In this document: piece by piece, positions 50,725-61,800 of the stretch
Layout of the letters: each line of letters opens with the position of its first letter
Position numbering within the stretch: position 1 is the first letter of the stretch
Source of the DNA: Perognathus longimembris pacificus
Lineage: Eukaryota; Chordata; Mammalia; Rodentia; Heteromyidae
Assembly (NCBI RefSeq): GCF_023159225.1
Contig: NC_063161.1
Location: forward strand, 4,962,274 to 5,026,273
DNA: 64,000 nt
Reading direction: 5' to 3'
The notes under the pieces: generated by a model
Databases searched by the model: none
What the model was told of the DNA's origin: nothing
What the model saw: only the letters and a program-made list of their open reading frames with translations
Translations under genes and position numbers: made by a program

Positions 50725-53700
50725 ATGGGGCTGCTGACAGGAGAAGCTCTGTGGGCCGTGGCCGTGGCCGTGGCCGTCTTCCTGCTCCTGGTGGACCTGA
50801 TGCACCGGCGCCAACGCTGGGCTGCTCGCTACCCGCCAGGCCCGGTGCCACTGCCAGGGCTGGGCAACCTGCCATACATGGATTTCCAGAACCTTCCATA
50901 CTACTTCTACAAGGTGAGGAGCAGGTGGGGGCAGCAGAGGACACGAGGAAGCCCACAGAGAGAGGGCTGGGCAGCCCCAGGCCACGCAGGGAGCTGAGTC
51001 CTGAAAGATGGAGGGGCTTCCTGGGGAGGGCACTGCGGGGCCCAATGGCAGTCAGTGTTTTCCAAGACCAAAGCGTGGCAGGGCAAAGGTCAGGAGTGAG
51101 ACATGGCAGTGAGTCAGGGATGCAGTTGCATAGAGCAGAAGTCCTGTACACCTTACAGCCTTCTGGATTTTGGAAAGGGCTGAGGTAGCCACGCGCCAGT
51201 GGCTCAGGCCTGTAATCCCAGCTTCTCAGAAGCCTGGAATATGAGGGTCACAGTTCAAAGCCATGCCAGGCAAGACAGCCCCGGAAACTCCAATTAACCA
51301 ACAGAAAGCAGAGGTGGTTCTGTGCCTCAAGTGGTAGAGGATCAGCCTCGAGCTAAAGAGCTCAGGGACCGAGTCCAGGCCCGGGGTTCAAGCCTCACCC
51401 AGAACAAAAATGAAAACGCTGAGGCCCGGGTAGGTTTCAGTCGGGCAGCAGGTGGAGGGAGGGCCGGGCCCTGGACTGGGCGGGATGCACTGTGGGGCCC
51501 TGGGCTCTGGCCGGGCGTCCAGCTCCCTGGAGGTCTGGCTTTCCTCCTGCACAGTGGGGTGTCTGGAGCTCTGCTGGCAGCTCTGGGGTTCTGCGGAGCC
51601 CCGGGAGGCTTCCCTGCGCCGAGAGGAAGCGGCCCCGGCACCCGGAGCCCAGGTGTCCTCCCCGCGCTGCCCGGTGGACCTGGGCCCCGGCCCTGAGGGT
51701 GTCGGGAACGGGGCCGAGTCTGCTAAGACCCCGCCCTGCCCCGCAGCTGCAGCGGCGCTTCGGGGACGTGGTCGGCCTGCAGATGGGCTGGACGCCCATG
51801 GTGGTGGTCAGCGGGCCGGAGGCCGTGCGCGAGGCGCTGGTGCAGCACGGCGAGGACACCGCCGACCGCCCGCCCATGCCGGCCGCTGAACACCTGGGCT
51901 TCGGGCCCAGATCTCAAGGCAAGGGCGGCGTGTGGAGGGTGCGGGTAGGGGGCAGACGGGGCCAAGGGAGCGACCAGAAGGCGGCAATCTGAGGAATGGG
52001 GCTCCCAGGGAGGACGGATGTGCGGTGAACAGGGGAGGCAGTGGAAGCAGGCAGGAGGGGGCGGGGCCGGGAGGAGGGGCGGGGCCGGACGCGTCTGGGG
52101 GCGGGACCAGAATCTCATGGGCGCCGTGGACAGAAGGCCAGTGGGCCAGGCGCAAGCCCAAGGCTCTGATTGGCAGAGACCTGCGGGTGGGCTTCTGTCT
52201 CATCCAATCAGCTATGGACGCAGGGCGGGGGGCGGGCCCCCGTCAAGCCCACGCCTCGCCCCGCCCCCAGGCCTGCTATTGGCGCGCTATGGCAGCGCCT
52301 GGCGGGAACAGAGGCGCTTCTCCGTGTCCACCCTGCGCAACCTCGGCCTGGGCAAGAAGTCGCTGGAGCAGTGGGTGACCGAGGAGGCCGGCTGCCTCGG
52401 GGCGGCCTTCGCTGACCACGCCGGTGAGCGGCGGCGGGGACGGGGCGAGCGCCCGCGAGGAGGGCGGGTCGGCGAGGACGAGGGCAGAGCTCAGCCTCCT
52501 TGCCGCTCCCAGGCCGCCCCTTCAGCCCCAAGGCCCTGCTCAACAAGGCTGTGTGCAACGTGATCGCCTCCCTCATCTATGCCCGCCGCTTCGAGTACGA
52601 CGACGCCGCCCTGGACAGCATGCTGGGCCTGCTCCACGACAAAATGAAGGAAGAGTCCAGCATCAAATCCGTGGTGGGAACTCCGGGGACCTTGCGGGGC
52701 CAGCTGCCTGCCGCTGGAGATCCAGGGAAGGGATTTGCATGCAGAGTCATGCTGGGAGGGCCTTGGGAAAGGTCACAGCAGGCCAACCGCAGGGCTGGGG
52801 ACACTCAAGGCAGTGAGGGAAGGGACTTAGGGTCACAAGGCTCTGGAGAGGGACCACCTGTGTCCCCACCATCTGGGTGGAGCAGCAAGAGCAAGGAGGC
52901 TGCTGCCACTGGGGAGAGGAACCCGTGACCTCTGGAGAGAGGCAGGGGCCGTGTCCGACCTGGAGGACTCGGCATCCCAGAGTGATCCCGGTGAACGGGG
53001 GCCACAGAAGGACCCTGCTTCTCTGTTGTCACAGTTGCTGAACGTGGTCCCCGCGCTCCTGTGCATCCCAGGGCTGCCTGGGAAGGCCTTCCCTGCACAT
53101 ATGTCTTTCATGGCGCTGCTGGACGAGCTGCTCACAGAGCACAGCATGACCCGGGACCCCCATGAGCCGCCCCGAGACCTGACCGACGCCTTCCTGGCTG
53201 AGGTGGAGAAGGTGAGGTGTGGCCGCCCCTACCCCACAGGGCTGAGGGAGGTGAGGCCAGGCTCTAGGCTGGTGGGAGGCAGTGGGGGCGCTGTGAGGTC
53301 TTGTCCTCTGCTGCCTTAGCCCAGAGCCACCTTGTTCTTGCCCAGGCCAAGGGGAACCCCGAGAGCAGCTTCAATGAGGACAACCTGCGCTTGGTGATAG
53401 CTGACCTATTCTTTGCCGGGATGGTCTCGACCTCGGCCACGCTGTCCTGGGCCCTGCTGCTCATGATCCTGCACCCGGATGTGCAGGGTGAGCCATCTGG
53501 GCTGGGGGCGAGGGAGAGGCAGGAAGAGTGGCATCAGGACTGGGCCTTGGCACAGAGGCTGAGGCAGGTCGGGGGCCCAGGCGCGGGGACTGACGGCTGT
53601 GACCCTGCTTGACCCTGCAGGCCGCGTGCAGCAGGAGATCGACGAGGTCATCGGGCAGGGGCGGCAGCCAGAGATGGCGGACCAGGCCCGCATGCCCTTC

Positions 53701-55145
53701 ACGAGCGCCGTGATCCACGAGGTGCAGCGCTTTGCCGACATTGTCCCGTTGGGCGTGCCCCACATGACGTCCCGGGACATTGACGTCCGGGGCTTCCTCA
53801 TCCCCAAGGTAAGGCCTGGCACCCGTGGGTCCCGGGCAGTGGTCAGCTGCCATCCACACTGGCCTGGGTTTTGAGCACATAATAACGTGTCGGACCCCAT
53901 TTATCATCCTCTGTTGAAGGACGCAGGAGGAAAGTTCCCCCCTGTGCTGAGCGCCTCTGCCGCCTGGGAATGGCTGACCTGCAGGGCCAGTGGGAAGGTC
54001 ACCACATGGGGGCTGAGGGTGATGCCGCCCCGTGGGAATGTGTCCCCGACCGTGGGGCTCAAATTCCCCATCCCCCGCTTTACCCGGGGAGATGCCAAAT
54101 CCCAAATTGTGAAAGACACTCGGCTCCCCTCCCGCCTGCAGAAGGAGCCGAGCGTGTCTTTATTGGACTAAACTGAGCTGAGAAAGGATGCCGAACCTCC
54201 CCCGCCCCCCTCACGTGTCAGGAGTAGAGGCAGGACAGAGATTTCGGGGAGCCGGTTTCGGTGTTTCACCAGTCTCAAAGAATTTTAATCAGGGAGGGGT
54301 TTATATAGCAGTAATGGCAAGCAGGAAGAGGCGGGACTACTGAATATTAGCGATTGGCTAATGGGGCTGTTTCTCAGGTGATGTCATTGCACTTCCTCAA
54401 TGGGCGGAGACCACAGCCCCACTGGAACCGGGCCTCTGGGGTCTCCGCGACCATGATGGCACATATGTGCTTGCCCCCAGAGGTGGGGACATCTCTTCCT
54501 GTTGAAGCCGGAAAGAGGTGGGAGGGGCTAACTAGGCCGTCCCCCCCCTTAAAGGCAAAGCCATCCCCATCCCCAACTCCCTACCTGCTATGGCCACAAG
54601 GGCGGCGCCCTGGAGCTGCCAGGGGCCCAGGGACAGATGGGAAGACACAGGCCACGGCAGGAGCCCGGGCAGAGGCCGCGTTCAGTGTGAGAGTCCGGAT
54701 GTCCCGAACCCCGCCTCCCCCCAGGGCACCATGCTGGTCACCAACCTGTCCTCGGTGCTGAAGGACGAGCGCGTCTGGGAGCAGCCCTTCCGCTTCCACC
54801 CCGAGCACTTCCTGGACGCCCAGGGCCGCTTTGTGAAGCCCGAGGCCTTCATGCCCTTCTCAGTAGGTGCGTGGGGCGCGGGGCCCGGCTCCCTGTCCCC
54901 TGGCCGGGTGCCTGGGCCGTGGGCTCCGGACCCCAGCTGACCGCGCTCCGCGCATGTCCCCCGCAGGCCGCCGCGCATGCCTGGGGGAGCCGCTGGCGCG
55001 CATGGAGCTCTTCCTCTTCTTCACCTGCCTCCTGCAGCGCTTCAGCTTCTCGGTGCCCGCCGGCCAGCCCCGGCCCAGCGACGTCGGGGTCTTTGAAGCT
55101 TTGGTGGTGCCGACTCCCTACGAGTTTTGTGCTGTACCTCGCTAG
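50725..55145 (+). CDS. Cyp2d: CYP2D copy 5: complete nine-exon cytochrome P450 2D
   Basis: Exons: 50725-50913, 51747-51918, 52271-52423, 52513-52673, 53035-53211, 53346-53487, 53621-53808, 54725-54866, 54967-55145; 500 residues, fully open. The I-helix reads [14 protein letters not shown]: the conserved Thr (human 309) is Ser (53427-53429) and the preceding pocket residue is Phe. KEESSIKSV keeps the Glu216 equivalent; Phe120 is Leu. Exon 5 is unusual ([18 protein letters not shown]). Heme loop FSVGRRACLG has Val for the usual Ala. SRS6 reads [17 protein letters not shown]. Intron 1 has a composite SINE shared with copy 6; intron 2 has a GC donor; intron 7 is enlarged by an antisense LTR. Upstream, retroviral sequence replaces all but ~205 bases of the flank. 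No AATAAA within 400 bases of the stop. Confidence 0.95.
51186..51416 (+). repeat. Composite SINE in intron 1 of copy 5
   Basis: Sense composite SINE from 'tagccacgcgccagtggctcag' to 'cacccagaacaaaaatgaaaac'. The same copy, at the same place, is in copy 6 (59277-59504) and absent from copy 4. It thus dates the copy 5/6 split. Confidence 0.85.
54050..54590 (-). mobile_element. Antisense LTR in intron 7 of copy 5
   Basis: Interrupts text that is continuous in copy 4 intron 7 (before: 'gtgggaatgtgtcccc'; after: 'cctgctatggccacaagg'). On the minus strand it shows a TATA box (complement of 'tttatatagc', about 54300-54309) and AATAAA (complement of 'tttatt', about 54157-54162), the layout of an LTR. 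Same family as 31130-31665. Target duplication unclear (perhaps only ACC visible). Confidence 0.75.
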
Positions 55146-55702
55146 AGGGGGTACCACGTCCCCACTCCCACCGCACTGGTGGAATTTGCTCGCTCTAAGC
55201 AGAACCCCCCCTTGCAGCCTCCCCAGGACCACCCCCCCTTTCCAAACCCATCTCTCACACCCCCCCGCCCCCCACTGAGGGAAGGGTCGCTATGTTGAAC
55301 ACCATTGAACACCAGCCCCTTCTCCCGAGACACAAGTGTTTCTGCCCAAGCCAGTGGCAAAGGCATCCAGTGGTTCCAGGCCCACGGCGGGGATGTCAGT
55401 GTGGAGGGCAGAGGGTGAGCATAGAGAACCTCTGGAGACCCCAGTGCAGCCCCATCCCCCCCCCCCCCAAATCGTGGCCAAGACTAGCCTTGCTGACACC
55501 ACTAGGAATCCTCGATGTCATTTAGTGTATCTGGGACTCTCGGGAGCTGAAGGGAGCACTGTTGTGGGAGCACTACTGTCTGACCAGGATGGCATGGACC
55601 GCACTGGGGTCAAGGTGGTTCCCCCAGGGCAGCTGCTGTCCCGCCAGCGTGAACTCCCTGGCCAGCCATCTTCCACTCGCGGTCATCAAAAACACCAGTG
55701 AA

Positions 55703-55916
55703 GGGCTGGGGGAATAGCCTAGTGGCAAGAGTGCCTGCCTCGGATACATGAGGCCCTAGGTTCGATTCCCCAGCACCACATATACAGAAAACGGCCAGAA
55801 GCAGCGCTGTGGCTCAAGTGGCGGAGTGCTAGCCTTGAGCGGGAAGAAGCCAGGGACAGTGCTCAGGCCATGAGTCCAAGGCCCAGGACTGGCAAAAAAA
55901 AAAAAAAAAAAAAAAA
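55703..55916 (+). mobile_element. Young dimeric ID-like SINE, sense
   Basis: Best preserved copy. It starts 'gggctgggggaatagcctagtggc', has a pol III A box (TAGCCTAGTGGC type), a B box (GGTTCGATTCC), the second ID-like half and a pure A tail. It is flanked by the duplication AACACCAGTGAA (55691-55702 and 55915-55926). The tRNA-like half does not make a tRNA gene. Confidence 0.92.
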
Positions 55917-56524
55917 CACCAGTGAATATACCGTGCTGGCTCCCCAGATCCACTGGACCCCAACGACGGCACCCAGCCCGCCACCGAGCAGGACCCTAGG
56001 TGGCTGAGGAGATGGCGCCTGGCTGGTGTCCTGGTCACAGGTCTGGTGGCTCTTCCAGAATCATGGAGAGCAGCGAGGCATGGCCCTCACCGTTGGTTGT
56101 GTGGGAGGCAGGTGGACGGCACAGTGCCTTCCTGTCCCCCCAAAACCTCCTGCTCGGGCCCTGGCTGCAGGCAAGGAGGAGTGTCCTCCTCCAGGAGGCA
56201 CCAGAGGGCAAGCAGAGGTGGCCCGTGCTGGCCAGGAGGGGGCCCCACTCTGGGGATTTCCGGAGTTGCTCAATAGCCTGGGAACAAGTAAACATTGGGG
56301 TTTCTTCCATCTCCTCATCCCCGCACCCCCCATCTGAGATTAATAGTCAGCGTTGTTAATGTAAACATATCTGTTTTGGTGCACTTTGCTTGATTTGTGG
56401 TTGTTGCTTCTCTCATATCATTACTTACCATGGCCCCTGGTTCTGATTGGCACAAAGCCCTCAAGAGCACAAAATCAGCCCATTTGTTCTTTTGTGTGTT
56501 TCAAAAGAAAAAGAAAAAAGAAGC

Positions 56525-57165
56525 ACAGAAGTTGGGCACTGGTGGTTCACACCGAGAATCCTAGCGATTCTAGAGGGCTCAGATTTGAGAATTTGCAGTT
56601 TGAGCCTTGTGGGGCACGCCCGCCCCAGATGCCTTGCAGCTTTAAGAGGCCGTTCTAGCTGGCCCGCCTATTTCCCCAGCTCTGGGGCCACACGGCTGTT
56701 AGCCCCGCCTCCTTCTGGTCCAGAACCAGAAAGGCGGTCGTGTGGGCCCTGACATAGATTTAGGCCAACCCTTAGGGAGTTCCCTTGGCCCTCCACCCTG
56801 GATGGACAGCCCTGGCAGCCAATCATAGCGGCCAGCTAGGCACACTACACCCCTGCCGCCATTTGGCCTTTATAAAGGTTCCCCCCCCCCCCCATTATAA
56901 CCAGAGACTGCGTGATATTTCCCCGGAGTCGTCTGAGTGTCCTCCTTAAACGTAAGGGGGCTGGGAGCGGGCGGTTTCAGGACTCTCCCTCGTCTTGGCT
57001 CGTCCTGGCTCGTCCCGTGGGGTACGTAAGATGTGACTCTCCAATTAAACAGCAAAAAAATAGCCAGAAATGGAACTGTGGCTCACATGGTAGAAGGCAA
57101 ACCTAAGAAAAAGAAAACACAACCCAGGTGATAATTGAAAGCCCTGAGTTCAAGCCCCACTTGTG
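56525..57165 (+). repeat. Composite SINE interrupted by an LTR-like block
   Basis: The 7SL-like head (56530-56605) and the second half (about 57025-57165, 'gtgactctccaattaaacagc' to 'gttcaagccccac') belong to one SINE. Between them lies about 415 bases (56609-57022) with a CCAAT box (56819-56823, 'gccaatca'), a TATA box (tataaagg, about 56872) and CT-rich downstream sequence. This looks like an LTR. Ends are approximate. Confidence 0.65.
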
Positions 57166-57615
57166 CTACCAAGAAAAGAAGGAAAGAGAGACAAAGACAG
57201 AGGAAGGAGGAGGAAGACAGGAGGGAAGCAGGAAAGGAAGGAGGGAATGAGAAAGAGCAGGAGAGAGAGAGGGAGGGAAAGAGAGACACAGAAATTGGCC
57301 CTTGGTAAAACCTCACAGCTGGACTGTTTGTTTCTTTTATGCCATGAATGCAAATGTACTTCCTTTTCTTTTTGCATGGACTTGCCCACTTTTACAATAA
57401 TGATAATCTGATGCTAAAAATGAAATATCCAGTTTACAGTGTATTTCTGCTCCTGCTCCATAAGATGAATGCAAGGTGTCTATCAGAGTTTATAAGTAGT
57501 ACATGGTGGTGAAATCAAAGTAACAAACTACGATGCTTGCTAGAAATGCAAATAAGTAAATAGTTTTTAAAAAGTGCATGTTTACCTGTTGACACCTCAG
57601 CTTCAATTAACCAGG

Positions 57616-58807
57616 GTCAGCAAGAGAACACGGATTGGGCCCAGGTGGGAAGCAAACCTGGCTGAGCAGAGACCACACCAGGAAGGCTCAGCCAGGAGGA
57701 GCCCGGACTCCCGCCCCATACTGAGATCCAATGCTCTTTCACTTGAGGGCTGCACGCCCATTTGACTGTGTGTGTGTAGATAGTCTCTGTGTGTGTGAGT
57801 GTGTAGGGTGTTCACAGGTGGATTGGGGGTGTGAGCAGGCAGTAGGGGCTGGAGAGGGGTGAGTGGGAAGTGTGATTAGGTGTGAGCGAGTCTGACATGG
57901 AAGGAGCGCTTGGGAGGTGAGGGGGGCAGGACTGCACGGGTTGGAGCACAGCTTGGGGTTCCTAAAGGGCACACCCTTATCTCCTTGGAGGTGATGCTCA
58001 GATGGAAATGCGCTCTGAGGAGTGGGGAGGGCGGGGCTGGGGCAGGACTGGAAGGAGAGCTCAGCCTCAGTAGGTGAGCAGGACACACCTGGTGCAACCC
58101 CCTTCCCCTCCCCCGAGAGAAAGACCCAGGAGACCAGGCGGGCACACGCGCCCAGAATCTCACCAGGAGCACATGGAGCCCTGGGGCCAGAAGGCCGGTG
58201 CCACCACGCCTGTCCTTTGGGCCTCAGGGACTTTGAGGTGCAATGAGCCTCCTTGGTGTGGAAAGTAGCCTGCCTGGGGCACCCACTCGGGTCATGAGAA
58301 ACACTCGGGTACGGGCGGAGGATCTCTGGGTGTGTGCTCGCATTCCGCCGTCCCTTTCATCAGCACCGTGACTAAGGGAAGGCAGGGAAGTCCAGGAGCA
58401 GCACAGTGCACCTGTTCTCTAAGAGGAGGGGAGGGGAGGGGGGGCAAGAGTGGGAGACACTGTGGCACATTAGAGGTGCCCGGGGTGGGTGGGGGGAGAC
58501 ATCACTGAGCAGTGAGACAGACAGGGAGCACAGGTGTGGGGTGGGTCCCCTGCCGACTCTGCCCTGATCCGACCCTGAGCACCAGTGGGGGGGGAAGGGG
58601 GGCAGGGACCTCTGCAGCTGCCCCACCTGGGAGCTGCCCTGGCCCCGCCCAGCACCATGGCGCTGTGCCCAGGTGGACTCCTGGCAGAAGACAAAGTTCA
58701 ACCTCATGACCGTTCTAAGGGAGGCTTTCTGGTTGGTTCGGTGCCCAGCCCGGTCCTGGTGTAACGAGGGCTGTGTCCAGAGGAACCCAGCGCGCAGCGA
58801 GGCAGCC
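57616..58807 (+). repeat. 5'-flank duplicon of distal copies (copy 6 version)
   Basis: Close counterpart of 41503-42692. It keeps the same order of GT-rich, G-rich and promoter blocks. Confidence 0.85.
58689..58700 (+). promoter_or_regulatory. HNF4-type element of CYP2D copy 6
   Basis: AGACAAAGTTCA, identical to copies 4 and 5; the TATA position reads GTTCTAAGG (58712-58720), one step further from TTTATAAGG. Confidence 0.6.
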
Positions 58808-61800
58808 ATGGGGCTGCTGACAGGAGAAGCTCTGTGGGCCGTGGCCGTGGCCGTGGCCGTCTTCCTGCTCCTGGTGGACCTGATGCACCGGCGCCAACGC
58901 TGGGCTGCTCGCTACCCACCAGGCCCTGTGCCACTGCCAGGGCTGGGCAACCTGCTGCACGTGGATTTCCAGAACCTTCCGTACTGCTTCTACAAGGTGA
59001 GGAGCAGGTGGAGGCAGCAGAGGACACGAGGAAGCCCACAGTGACAGTGCTTGGCAGCCCCAGGCCACGCAGGGAGCTGAGTCCAGAAAGATGGAGGGGC
59101 TTCCTGGAGAGGGCACTGCGGGGCCCAATGGCAGTCAGTGTTTTCCAAGACCAAAGCGTGGCAGGACAAAGGTCAGGAGTGAGACGTGGCAGTGAGTCAG
59201 GGATGCAGTTGCATAGAGCAGGAGTCCTGTACACCTTACAGCCTTCTGGATTTTGGAAAGGGCTGAGGTAGCCACGCGCCAGTGGCTCAGGCCTGTAATC
59301 CCAGCTTCTCAGAAGCCTGGAATATGAGGATCACAGTTCAAAGCCATGACAGGCAAGACAGCCCCGGAAACTCCAATTAACCACCAGAAAGCAGAGGTGG
59401 TTCTGTGCCTCAAGTGGTAGAGGATCAGCCTTGAGCTAAAGAGCTCAGGGACCGAGTCCAGGCCCGGGGTTCAAGCCTCACCCAGAACAAAAAATGAAAA
59501 CGCTGAGGCCCGGGTAGGTTTCAGTCGGGCAGCAGGTGGAGGGAGGGCCGGGCCCTGGATGGGTGGGGTGCGCTGTGGGGCCCTGGGCTCTGGCCGGGGA
59601 GGTCTGGCTTTCCTCCTGCACAGTGGGGTGTCTGGAGCTCTGCTGGCAGCTCTGGGGTTCTGCGGAGCCCCGGGAGGCTTCCCTGCGCCGAGAGGAAGCG
59701 GCCCCGGCACCCGGAGCCCAGGTGTCCTCCCCGCGCTGCCCGGTGGACCTGGCCCCGGCCCTGAGGGTGTCGGGAACGGGGCCGAGTCTGCTAAGACCCC
59801 GCCCTGCCCCGCAGCTGCAGCGGCGCTTCGGGGACGTGGTCGGCCTGCAGATGGGCTGGACGCCCGTGGTGGTGGTCAGCGGGCCGGAGGCCATGCGCGA
59901 GGCGCTGGTGCAGCACAGCGAGGACACCGCCGATCGCCCGCCCATACCAGCCTTGGAACATCCGGGCTTCGGGCCCAGATCTCAAGGCAAGGGCGGCGGG
60001 GGGTGGGGGGGGGGGGGGCGGACGGGGCCTGGGGAACCACCGTGAGGCCCCAACCTGAGGAAAGGAGCCCCGGGGAGGACGGATGGGCGGTGACCAGGGG
60101 GAGGCAGCGGAAGCAGGCAAGAGGGGGCGGGGCCGGAAAGAGGGGCGGGGACCTGCGCGCCTGGGGGCGGGACCGGAAGAGCCTAGGGTCGATGCCCGAA
60201 TCTCATTGGTGGCAGGGCAGAGGGGCGGGGGCGGCCTCAGGCCCAAGGCTCTGATTGGCGTACAGCTGCAGGTGGGCTTCTGTCTCGTCCAATCACCTAT
60301 GGACGCAGGGCGGGGGGCGGGCCTCCGTCACGCCCACGCCTCGCCCCGCCCCCAGGCCTGCTATTGGCGCGCTATGGCAGCGCCTGGCGGGAACAGAGGC
60401 GCTTCTCCGTGTCCACCCTGCGCAACCTCGGCCTGGGCAAGAAGTCGCTGGAGCAGTGGGTGACCGAGGAGGCCGGCTGCCTCGGGGCGGCCTTCGCTGA
60501 CCACGCCGGTGAGCGGCGGCGGGGACGGGGCGAGCGCCCGCGAGGAGGGCGGGTCGGCGAGGACGAGGGCAGAGCTCAGCCTCCTTGCCGCTCCCAGGCC
60601 GCCCCTTCAGCCCCAAGGCCCTGCTCAACAAGGCTGTGTGCAACGTGATCGCCTCCCTCATCTATGCCCGCCGCTTCGAGTACGACGACGCCGCCCTGGA
60701 CAGCATGCTGGACCTGCTGCACGACACTCTGAAGGAACCGTCTGGCCTCCTACCCATGGTGGGGACTCCGGGGACCTTGCAGGGCCAGCTGCCTGCCGCT
60801 GGAGATCCAGGGAAGGGATTTGCATGCAGAGTCATGCTGGGAGGGCATGGGGAAAGGTCACAGAAGGCCAACCGCAGGGCTGGGGACACTCAAAGCAATG
60901 AGGGAAGCGACTTAGGGTCACAAGGCTCTGGAGAGGAACCACCTGTGTCCCCACCGTCTGGGTGGAGCAGGCAGAGCAAGGAGGCTGCTGCCACTGGGGA
61001 GAGGAACCCGTGACCTGTGGAGAGAGGCAGGGGTCGTGTCCGACCTGGAGGACTGGGCATCTCAGAGTGATCCCGGTGAACGGGGACCACAGAAGGACCC
61101 TGCTTCTCTGTTGTCACAGTTGGTGAACGCGGTCCCCGCGCTCCTGCACATCCCAGGGCTGCCTGGGAAGGCCTTCCCTGCACAGAAGGCCTTCATGGCC
61201 CTGCTGGACGAGCTGCTCACAGAGCACAGCATGACCCGGGACCCCCATGAGCCGCCCCGAGACCTGACCGACGCCTTCCTGGCTGAGGTGGAGAAGGTGA
61301 GGTGTGGCCGTCCCTTCCCCACAGAGCTGAGGGAGGTGAGGCCAGGCTCTAGGCTGGTGGGAGGCAGTGGGGGTGCTGTGGGGCCTTGTCCTCTGCTGCC
61401 TTAGCCAAGAGCCACCTTGTTCTTGCCCAGGCCAAGGGGAACCCCGAGAGCAGCTTCAATGAGGACAACCTGCGCGTGGTGGTGGCTGACCTATTCTTTG
61501 CCGGGATGGTCACGACCTCGGTCACGCTGTCCTGGGCCCTGCTGCTCATGATCTTGCACCCGGATGTGCAGGGTGAGCCAGCTGGGCTGGGGGGGAGGGA
61601 GAGGCAGGAAGAGTGGCATCAGGACTGGGCCTTGGCACAGAGGCTGAGGCAGGTCCGGGGCCCAGTCGCGGGGACTGACGGCTGTGACCCTGCTTGACCC
61701 TGCAGGCCGCGTGCAGCAGGAGATCGACGAGGTCATCGGGCAGGGGCGGCGGCCAGAGATGGCGGACCAGGCCCACATGCCCTTCACGAGCGCCGTGATC

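Larger units (their letters stand above)
55146..57615. other. Spacer between copies 5 and 6
   Basis: First ~360 bases are the 3' flank shared with copy 6 (counterpart to about 63085). Then follow a sense dimeric ID-like SINE, a composite SINE split by an LTR-like block, a GA-rich run (57175-57295) and unassigned AT-rich sequence. No coding gene recognised. Confidence 0.65.

Noticed and set aside
55703..55916. A- and B-box sequence as a possible tRNA gene
   Set aside because: The boxes belong to a dispersed tRNA-derived SINE with an A tail and target duplication; no cloverleaf 3' half follows.
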